Assembly (NCBI GenBank): GCA_002685455.1
Contig: NYXF01000043.1
Coordinates: 17,532-24,477, forward strand
Source of the DNA: Porticoccus sp.
GTDB taxonomy: Bacteria > Pseudomonadota > Gammaproteobacteria > Pseudomonadales > Porticoccaceae
Direction: 5' to 3'
Length of the DNA: 6,946 nt
The notes beneath the pieces are model-generated. The model saw nothing but the letters and a program-made list of their open reading frames with translations. It was not told where the DNA came from and did no database searches. Within the stretch, counting starts at the first letter, position 1, and each line of letters begins with the position of its first letter. This document shows, piece after piece, positions 1 through 5,926 of this stretch. Position numbers and translations under genes: made by a program.

Positions 1-1
1 A

Positions 2-1477
2 AAATTTAAAAAATATGATAATAAGTCTATCGCTATTATTGGTGATGGAGCAATGACAGCAGGCATGGCTTTTGAAGCGCTTAATCATACTGCTCATACT
101 GATGCTGACCTGCTTGTTGTCCTTAATGACAACAATATGTCGATTTCACATAACGTTGGTGGTCTTGCTACATATTTTTCTAAGATTTGGTCTAGTCGTT
201 TTTATAATACGATACGTGAAGGTGGGAAAAAAGTTCTCAAAGCAGTTCCTGCTGCCTCTGCATTTGTAAAGAAGACTGAAGTTCACCTTAAAGCTATGGT
301 CGCACCAGGAATTGTATTTGAAGAACTTGGTTTTAACTATATAGGACCTTTAGATGGTCATGATTTAACTCTTTTGATAAAGACTTTAGGCAACCTTAAG
401 TCACTCTCTGGTCCAGTACTGCTTCATACCATTACACAGAAAGGAAAAGGCTTTGGTCCAGCTGAATCTGATCCGGTTGGTTATCATGCTTTAAATAAAA
501 TTGAATCAAATATATCTAAAAATAAAAACTCAAAGCTGAAAACACAGAATAAAAAGAAATATCAACAAATTTTTGGTGAGTGGTTGTGTGATATGGCAGA
601 TAAAGACTCATCACTTGTAGCAATAACACCAGCAATGTGTGAGGGATCTGGAATGGTTGAATTTTCTCAGCGTTATCCCGATCGTTTTTATGATGTTGCT
701 ATTGCGGAGCAGCATGCTGTTACTTTAGCTGCTGGATTAGCTTGTGAACAGATGAAACCTGTAGTGGCAATTTACTCTACTTTTTTACAGCGAGCTTATG
801 ATCAAATAATCCATGATGTAGCGCTTCAAGATCTAGATGTACTATTTGCTATTGATAGAGCTGGGCTTGTTGGTGAGGACGGAGCAAGTCATGGAGGTAG
901 CTTCGATATAACTTTCCTTAGGTGTATACCCAATCTCATTTTGATGACGCCATCTGATGAAAACGAAACTCGTCATATGCTCTATACGGGATTTGTCCAT
1001 AATGGATGTGCAGTAGTCAGATATCCACGTGGTGTAGGGCCTGGAGTAAAGGTAAAAGAAAAAATGTCTGCAATCAGCATAGGAAAAAGTATTATTAAAA
1101 GGGAAGGGGAAAAAATTGCAATATTGAACTTTGGAGCGCTCCTAATTACAGCTCAACAAGTCGGTGACGACCTCAATGCCACTGTTGTTGATATGCGATT
1201 TGTTAAACCATTAGATGAAGATTTAATAAAAAAACTATCCATAGAAAATATACTATTAGTAACTATTGAGGACAATGCGGTTGCTGGAGGGGCAGGTAGC
1301 GCAGTAAACGAATATTTGGCATGCTTAAATATAAAAGTGAGTATACTTCATATAGGATTACCGGATAAATTTATTCCGCATGGTAGCAGAGAATATCAAT
1401 TGAGTCAGGCGGGCTTAGATGCAAAAAGTATAAAAATGACTATCAAAAAAAAATTAATGGAACTTACTAACAAATAG
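2..1477 (+). CDS. dxs: 1-deoxy-D-xylulose-5-phosphate synthase, 5'-partial
   Basis: This enzyme joins pyruvate and glyceraldehyde 3-phosphate, using thiamine diphosphate (ThDP), to make 1-deoxy-D-xylulose 5-phosphate. That is the first step of the cytoplasmic MEP isoprenoid pathway, and the product also feeds thiamine and pyridoxal synthesis. The frame is open from base 2 to the TAG at 1475-1477, giving 491 residues. About 130-140 N-terminal residues are missing compared with E. coli Dxs (620 aa). The ATG at 53 is internal: it follows the ThDP/Mg motif GDGA (bases 41-52), and the matching Asn is in LNDNNMS. Numbered from that ATG, the catalytic Glu is E219 in AIAEQHAVT (E. coli E370), and the conserved DRAG and DGxxH motifs occupy 268-280. 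The C-terminal transketolase domain follows (VVDMRFVKPLDE, GGAGSAVNE, IGLPDKFIPHG). A Lys/Asn-rich linker at about 150-170 separates the first two domains. The gene looks intact, and its promoter and start lie outside the window. The identification is secure. Confidence 0.97.
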   Translation, partial: KFKKYDNKSIAIIGDGAMTAGMAFEALNHTAHTDADLLVVLNDNNMSISHNVGGLATYFSKIWSSRFYNTIREGGKKVLKAVPAASAFVKKTEVHLKAMVAPGIVFEELGFNYIGPLDGHDLTLLIKTLGNLKSLSGPVLLHTITQKGKGFGPAESDPVGYHALNKIESNISKNKNSKLKTQNKKKYQQIFGEWLCDMADKDSSLVAITPAMCEGSGMVEFSQRYPDRFYDVAIAEQHAVTLAAGLACEQMKPVVAIYSTFLQRAYDQIIHDVALQDLDVLFAIDRAGLVGEDGASHGGSFDITFLRCIPNLILMTPSDENETRHMLYTGFVHNGCAVVRYPRGVGPGVKVKEKMSAISIGKSIIKREGEKIAILNFGALLITAQQVGDDLNATVVDMRFVKPLDEDLIKKLSIENILLVTIEDNAVAGGAGSAVNEYLACLNIKVSILHIGLPDKFIPHGSREYQLSQAGLDAKSIKMTIKKKLMELTNK

Positions 1478-1501
1478 GAGTTTTGAAATTAAAAACTTCT
1501 A
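1475..1501. terminator. Putative hairpin shared by the convergent dxs and dinG ends
   Basis: Bases 1475-1484 (TAGGAGTTTT) can pair with 1492-1501 (AAAACTTCTA) as a 10-bp stem with one G-U pair and a 7-base loop. The stem includes the dxs TAG stop, and the loop includes the dinG TAA stop (complement of 1489-1491). Its position between two convergent genes suits a bidirectional terminator or an end protecting the mRNAs. The stem is AU-rich and no clear U-tract follows it directly on either strand. A run of nine A at 1445-1453 gives a U-run in the dinG transcript, but more than 20 bases further on. Function is inferred from position and pairing only. Confidence 0.3.
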
Positions 1502-3651
1502 CCAAATGGAGGCAAGTCAGCTAAAAGTTTTTCTCCATAATGTTTTGTTAGGACTCGCCGGTCTAGAATTGTGATCCTTCCAGTATCAGCCTCACTTCTG
1601 ATTAATCTTCCACAGGCTTGATGTAATCTTATAGACGCTTCTGGTAGCATTAAATCCATGAAGGGATTGCCTCCTTGTTCCTCTAACCATTCAGAAACTG
1701 TTTTATAGATAGGATCATCTGGTACTGAAAAAGGTATCTTGGCTATAATTACGTGCTTGCAGTAGTCGCCTGGAAAGTCCATACCCTCTGCGAAGCTTGC
1801 TAATCCAAAAATGATGCTACCATTTTTCTCATCGATGGCTTTTTTATGGCGGGTAACAATTTCTTGATGAGTAAATAGTCCTTGTATCAATATATATTTT
1901 TTAAATTCTTCAGAAAGCCCATCCCAAACCAAATCCATTTGGCGTCGAGAGGAAAATAGAACTAATGTCCCTTCTTTTAAGTCTATTAATTTTGGTAATT
2001 CTTTAATGAGGGTCTCTGTATGTGCACTAGAGTCACTTGCATCAACTCCAATATTCGGTATTGAAAGTGAACCCGCATTTATAAAATCAAAGGCGCCTTC
2101 TACCGCTGTACACTTTAAACTAGGGCATAAACCAACATTTTTTTTAAAATTGTCGAAACTCCCTAAGGTTCTTAATGTAGCTGAGGTAAGTATGGCTGAA
2201 AAACAGTATTTCCATAGATTTAATTGAAGTATATCTCCGGCATCTGTAGGTGATGAAGATAGGCAAATATCAATATTTCCTGAGCTCGACTCTTCAATCG
2301 ATAGCCATCTTGCATTTGGCGGTTTTTTGTGTTGGTTTATTATAGCCGACCTATCAATTTCTGAATCAATCTGTGGGCTTTGAGAATAGCTTTGCCATAA
2401 TTGCCATATCGACTTAGCTCTACCTTGCCAAGCTCCTACTTGTTGAAATAACTGCTCTAGATCGACTCTTGGAATAGGATGATGGGGGTCATCTATTGCA
2501 TCAGTTAAACTTTCTGACAAGACTATTATAAGATTTGAAAAAATGGAGAGTTCTTTTGAAATATTTTCAGATATTTTTCTAATCTCAATTCCGGGATCAC
2601 CACGAGAAAAGCTCCATAGAGATCTGCCTATACCTTTTTCTTCTATATATTTTTCAAATACTGGATAACTTAAATTTATAAGTTTTTCTGATATCTCTGC
2701 AGATTCACCTATTTTTTTAAAATATTCTTGTATTATTGGGGTGTCCTTAAATAGCATATGCTTAATTGATATTTGTTTCTTTACGAGAGCTAACCAATTT
2801 ATTGAGCTTTTTAGTCGGCACTGGCTTGAAAAATGATTTATTGCTGTAGTACCTATCTTATGTGCCTCATCAAAAATATAGATTGTATTCTCTGGGGAAG
2901 GAAGTATTACCCCTCCACCCAGGGCCAAATCAGCCATTACTAAGTCATGGTTTGCTACGATGCATTCAGATTTTTCAATATCATCTCTAGCTTTAAAAAA
3001 ACAACACTTTTTGATGTGCCGACATTTTCGACCTGTGCATTGGCTTCGATTTATCGTCAGCGGTTTCCATTCGACATCCCCTATAATACCTGACCAGCTA
3101 TCCCTATCACCCAGCCATTCCTTCTCATTTAAAGCTTCATCCATTTCACGATATTTCTTAATGATACTATCTGAGGGGTTAAAATTAATTTCATCATCAA
3201 ATAAAAACAATCCGTTTTCTTTTGCTTTAGCTCCATCTAAATATTGCTCTAATCTTAGGGGGCAAAGGTATCGCCCGCGCCCTTTTACAAGACTAATATT
3301 ACAATCCCAGTTTGCACTTTTGAGCAACATAGGAATATCTTTATTGACTAGTTGTTCTTGTAAGGCGACTGTTCCTGTTGAAATAACTACTTGTTTTCCC
3401 ATTAATCTCGCTAAAGGCAGAGTTGATAGTAAATATGCGATGGTTTTTCCAGTGCCTGTACCAGCCTCAACTACGCAAATACCATTATCGGAGCTTCTTT
3501 GTCCTGAAGCATCCTGCTTAATATTACCTAATGTATTAGCAACTAAAGAAATCATTTGTTTTTGTCCCACTCTCGGACGTAAACAGTTGCTTTCTAAAAA
3601 CTTACTGTAGCCTTCTTGAATTTTTTGTTGTGTATCAATTTCTAACGTCAT
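1489..3651 (-). CDS. dinG: DinG-family Fe-S ATP-dependent DNA helicase
   Basis: This is an XPD-like superfamily 2 helicase with an iron-sulphur cluster. E. coli DinG unwinds DNA 5' to 3', including R-loops, D-loops and G-quadruplexes, and helps replication pass transcription units. At 720 aa it is close to E. coli DinG (716 aa). Walker A is AGTGTGKT (63-70). Four cluster cysteines, C130 (in GRGRYLCP), C205, C210 and C216, are spaced 75/5/6 against 74/5/6 in E. coli. The DEAH box is at 261-264, TSAT at 489-492, motif V SFAEGMDFPGD at 619-629, and motif VI QACGRLIR at 678-685, followed by the DinG-like tail RRVLTKHYGEKLL. The DEAH box and Walker A resemble YoaA more than E. coli DinG, but the FDDE insert and cysteine spacing favour DinG. 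The ATG overlaps the upstream acyltransferase stop (ATGA) and has no clear ribosome binding site, so it is probably translated by coupling. No LexA box is visible nearby. Confidence 0.93.
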   Translation of the reverse strand: MTLEIDTQQKIQEGYSKFLESNCLRPRVGQKQMISLVANTLGNIKQDASGQRSSDNGICVVEAGTGTGKTIAYLLSTLPLARLMGKQVVISTGTVALQEQLVNKDIPMLLKSANWDCNISLVKGRGRYLCPLRLEQYLDGAKAKENGLFLFDDEINFNPSDSIIKKYREMDEALNEKEWLGDRDSWSGIIGDVEWKPLTINRSQCTGRKCRHIKKCCFFKARDDIEKSECIVANHDLVMADLALGGGVILPSPENTIYIFDEAHKIGTTAINHFSSQCRLKSSINWLALVKKQISIKHMLFKDTPIIQEYFKKIGESAEISEKLINLSYPVFEKYIEEKGIGRSLWSFSRGDPGIEIRKISENISKELSIFSNLIIVLSESLTDAIDDPHHPIPRVDLEQLFQQVGAWQGRAKSIWQLWQSYSQSPQIDSEIDRSAIINQHKKPPNARWLSIEESSSGNIDICLSSSPTDAGDILQLNLWKYCFSAILTSATLRTLGSFDNFKKNVGLCPSLKCTAVEGAFDFINAGSLSIPNIGVDASDSSAHTETLIKELPKLIDLKEGTLVLFSSRRQMDLVWDGLSEEFKKYILIQGLFTHQEIVTRHKKAIDEKNGSIIFGLASFAEGMDFPGDYCKHVIIAKIPFSVPDDPIYKTVSEWLEEQGGNPFMDLMLPEASIRLHQACGRLIRSEADTGRITILDRRVLTKHYGEKLLADLPPFGRSF

Positions 3652-4793
3652 TGCTTTTGATTAATATTTTGTATGATTGGATTAGCATACATCTCAAGAA
3701 CAATTTTTTTGCACATAGGTTCGAGTGCTCCTATTCTAAGATTAAACTCATCGGTTATTTTAGCCCAATCACACTCAAGTTTTGCTGCCATCGCTTCAGT
3801 CTTGTGATTAGATTTATGAAGCTTGTGGTAGGCTAATAAATTAGTTGCATGCGGTTTATAGTTTTTGATAATTTGTTTGTCAATCGTATGTGCAGCCTCA
3901 TCTGCAGATAAATAGTCTTTTTTCAGTATATCTCCAAAGGCTATATGTACTGCACCTTTTTTCCCAACTATGCCCTTGTAGATACTTAAGAAATCTTCAT
4001 CCTCATTTTTTTCATATGAGCCTGTTTTATGTTTTTCTGCTAGCTCCATACCCTTATTAATGTCTAGGGGGTCAAATTCATATGAAATAGATACTGGTAC
4101 AATATTTAGCTCACTTAGTGCAGCCCCAAAATTTTGAGATTTTTCTTTGCTTAGCGTTAACATCTTCAGTAGAGCCGGTTCAGTTCTATCAAGACCATTT
4201 TTTGCTCTTCCTTCACGTTGAGCTATCCAAACTGAACACTTGTCTGTAATTAAAGAATATCGAATATAACGAGACAACTTAGTGAAAGCTTCCAATTTTT
4301 CTCGTCGCCCTTTTATAGATCTTTTAACAACGAAACTTTTATTTATGCGAGCCAAGTCAGATACAAATTCTTTTTTAAGCAAATTGTCGCCTATAGCTAT
4401 TCTTACGGTATCCCTGCCATCATCAATCAGGGCTACATTCAAAAAAGCTGGATCCATTGCTATATCCCTGTGATTGCTAATAAAAAGGTATGGTGTTTTA
4501 CGATCTAGTTTCTCAAGACCACTAATTGTCAAAAAGCTGTCAGTTTTAATCAGCAGCTTCCCAAAACTTTGCCGAATAGCTTCATGAAGGTCATGTACCT
4601 TTTTCATTTTTGAAAAGGCAGAACGTAATGCATAGGAAATAACGGGTCTAGCTAACCAGGGCAACCATCTATATAGTCTTGGGTGCTTTATAGACAATAA
4701 TGTATCTATAAATTCTGAATTTTTAGATAGCTTCGCTAAAACAGTAGCCACTTCACTATCATTATAAGGTCTGATATCGTCGAATTCGTTCAT
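3648..4793 (-). CDS. PlsC-like 1-acylglycerol-3-phosphate O-acyltransferase family protein
   Basis: A member of the PlsC/glycerolipid acyltransferase superfamily, which moves acyl chains from acyl-CoA or acyl-ACP to lysophosphatidate or related lipids at the inner membrane. The true substrate is unknown. Taken from the ATG at 4793 it has 381 residues. The catalytic block is SNHRDIAMDPAF (H108, D114), which reads HX5D rather than the usual HX4D; D110 is also near. The second conserved block is QREGRAKNG (193-201), matching the FPEGTRS phosphate-binding motif, and VPVSISYE (232-239) corresponds to the later Pro-containing motif. No definite membrane helix is visible; the stretch RLYRWLPWLARPVISYAL (40-57) could lie on the membrane. 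The frame stays open to an ATG at 4862, overlapping pyrB by 26 bases. I prefer 4793 because the protein then begins MNEFDDIRPYND, which I recall as the start of related proteins, although neither start has a strong ribosome binding site. It ends in ATGA overlap with dinG. Confidence 0.82.
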   Translation of the reverse strand: MNEFDDIRPYNDSEVATVLAKLSKNSEFIDTLLSIKHPRLYRWLPWLARPVISYALRSAFSKMKKVHDLHEAIRQSFGKLLIKTDSFLTISGLEKLDRKTPYLFISNHRDIAMDPAFLNVALIDDGRDTVRIAIGDNLLKKEFVSDLARINKSFVVKRSIKGRREKLEAFTKLSRYIRYSLITDKCSVWIAQREGRAKNGLDRTEPALLKMLTLSKEKSQNFGAALSELNIVPVSISYEFDPLDINKGMELAEKHKTGSYEKNEDEDFLSIYKGIVGKKGAVHIAFGDILKKDYLSADEAAHTIDKQIIKNYKPHATNLLAYHKLHKSNHKTEAMAAKLECDWAKITDEFNLRIGALEPMCKKIVLEMYANPIIQNINQKQ

Positions 4794-4836
4794 AATCAAA
4801 ATGGCTTTTTTGTATAAATAGTATTTGCTAAATAAC

Positions 4837-5844
4837 CTAACGGTGGTTATGCCATGGTACATCTGAAGAACTTTTCTTTACTAAATTAACGACATCTAGA
4901 GTCATGGCAAATAGGGCCATGCGAACAAGCAAACCGTTATCTGTCTGGCGAAAAATAGCCAAATTCGGATTCCCGTCTAAATCTTTATCTAGCTCGTTAG
5001 CTTCTTTTCTCGAATCCCTAGGCATTGGATGCATAATAACAGTGTTAGGCTCACAATGTGCAGTGTAGACAGCCTGATTTAATCTAAACTTCCCGCGATA
5101 TGCATCAGCTTCATCTTTGGTAGTAAATCTCTCTTCTTGAATTCTGGTAGAATAAACGATATCCACATGAGATATGCTCGACTCAATTTTTTCTGACTCG
5201 ATAACTGATAATCCATTCCCTTTCATTTCCTCAACGATATCTTTTGGCATAGATAAACCTTTGGGGGAAACTAGCTGAACAGAAATATTTTTATAAAGCA
5301 TTAGCAACTTACTTAATGAATGGACTGTTCTTCCATGCTTTAAATCCCCAACCATTGCAATACGAAGTCCATCAATTTTTCTGCCTGAGGCTTTTAGTTC
5401 TCTTTGTATAGTGTATAAATCTAATAAAGCTTGACTAGGGTGTTCATTGCTGCCATCACCACCATTGATTACTGGTACTCGACTACTCTTAGCAAATTCG
5501 GCTACTGATCCGGGTTTAGGATGTCGCATACAAATGATATCACTGAAACCGGACAACACTCTAGCTGTGTCATGTAAAGATTCTCCTTTAGATAAAGCGG
5601 AGAGTTCTAGCCCTACAGTCTCTCGCACATCACCGCCCAAAAGATTAAATGCACTTCCAAAACTAATGCGAGTACGAGTGCTTGCTTCAAAAAACATATT
5701 CCCAAGAATAGCCCCTTCAAGAACTCTCGTTCTTTTTTGCCTCTGAGCGTAAGGTTCCATATCGTCAGCAACACAAAATATATTATCGATATCATCTCTT
5801 TCAAACTGACTTATGGAAAGAATACTTTGACCTTTAAGTTTCAC
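4837..5844 (-). CDS. pyrB: Aspartate carbamoyltransferase, catalytic chain (long stand-alone type)
   Basis: This enzyme condenses carbamoyl phosphate and L-aspartate to N-carbamoyl-L-aspartate, the committed step of pyrimidine synthesis in the cytoplasm. Numbered from GTG 5844 (335 aa), the carbamoyl-phosphate loop STRTR is at 55-59, the loop Lys at K86 (SKGES), MRHP at 106-109 (R107), HPSQ at 135-138, the GRTVHS Arg at R172, the aspartate-binding Arg at R234 (STRIQEERF), and HPMPR at 272-276. All key active-site residues of E. coli PyrB are present. It is about 25 residues longer than E. coli PyrB (311 aa), and its tail ending VPWHNHR resembles the Shewanella-type enzyme. No pyrI regulatory-chain gene is adjacent, which fits a stand-alone form. 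Two in-frame GTG starts exist, at 5850 and 5844. I chose 5844 because GGGGTGAT lies just upstream at usable spacing, whereas 5850 would fall inside that site. It probably heads a unit with the acyltransferase and dinG. Confidence 0.95.
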   Translation of the reverse strand: MKLKGQSILSISQFERDDIDNIFCVADDMEPYAQRQKRTRVLEGAILGNMFFEASTRTRISFGSAFNLLGGDVRETVGLELSALSKGESLHDTARVLSGFSDIICMRHPKPGSVAEFAKSSRVPVINGGDGSNEHPSQALLDLYTIQRELKASGRKIDGLRIAMVGDLKHGRTVHSLSKLLMLYKNISVQLVSPKGLSMPKDIVEEMKGNGLSVIESEKIESSISHVDIVYSTRIQEERFTTKDEADAYRGKFRLNQAVYTAHCEPNTVIMHPMPRDSRKEANELDKDLDGNPNLAIFRQTDNGLLVRMALFAMTLDVVNLVKKSSSDVPWHNHR

Positions 5845-5845
5845 T

Positions 5846-5853
5846 ATCACCCC
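5846..5853 (-). promoter_or_regulatory. Shine-Dalgarno site deciding the pyrB start
   Basis: On the - strand the bases GGGGTGAT can pair along their whole length, with one G-U, to the 16S rRNA 3' end, as a variant of GAGGTGAT. One base separates the site from the GTG at 5844-5842. The upstream in-frame GTG (5850-5848) lies inside the site, so it is less likely to be the start. The choice changes the protein by two residues only. Confidence 0.5.
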
Positions 5854-5870
5854 AAAGCTAAAAATTTAAT

Positions 5871-5910
5871 GTTAATTATTTTAACGATTTTCCTTTGCTT
5901 GAACCAGCAA
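5871..5910. repeat. Two short dyads in the sbcB-pyrB gap
   Basis: Two perfect inverted repeats lie in this gap: GTTAA-N5-TTAAC at 5871-5885 and TTGCT-N6-AGCAA at 5895-5910. They overlap the candidate -10 and -35 elements respectively, where a repressor could act. Each arm is only 5 bases, so chance is a real explanation. I see no long hairpin with a U-tract and no leader ORF of the kind that attenuates the E. coli pyrBI operon. Confidence 0.2.
5875..5903 (-). promoter_or_regulatory. Weak candidate sigma70 promoter for pyrB
   Basis: On the - strand, TTCAAG (5903-5898) and AATAAT (5880-5875) are separated by 17 bases. The -10 matches TATAAT at 5 of 6 positions, and the -35 matches TTGACA at only 3 of 6. 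Transcription would begin about 20-25 bases before the pyrB start. In AT-rich DNA such matches are common by chance. The support is that this 76-base gap between sbcB and pyrB is the only sizeable non-coding space on this strand. pyrB could equally be read through from sbcB. Confidence 0.22.
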
Positions 5911-5926
5911 CTTATTAAATGGAGCT

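Noticed and set aside
53..55. ATG as the dxs start
   Set aside because: The frame continues upstream to the window edge and encodes the conserved AIIGDGA motif just before this codon, so the gene is cut by the window and this Met is internal.
72..269. A 65-codon hydrophobic frame overlapping dxs on the same strand
   Set aside because: It is an out-of-frame reading of the well-conserved dxs ThDP domain. The Leu/Ile/Phe-rich look follows from the underlying codons.
2960..3610. A 216-codon open frame on the + strand inside dinG
   Set aside because: It is antisense to the Fe-S domain and helicase motifs of dinG, its Ser/Pro/Cys-rich translation resembles no family I know, and dinG has clear family conservation across the same bases.
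4794..4836. Promoter between pyrB and the acyltransferase
   Set aside because: The gap is very AT-rich and contains TATACA- and TACTAT-like hexamers, but no -35 element at suitable spacing stands out, and short same-strand gaps are usual within operons.
5447..5746. A 99-codon + strand frame inside pyrB
   Set aside because: It lies opposite the conserved STRTR and HPSQ coding region of pyrB and has no recognisable domain, so it is a shadow frame.
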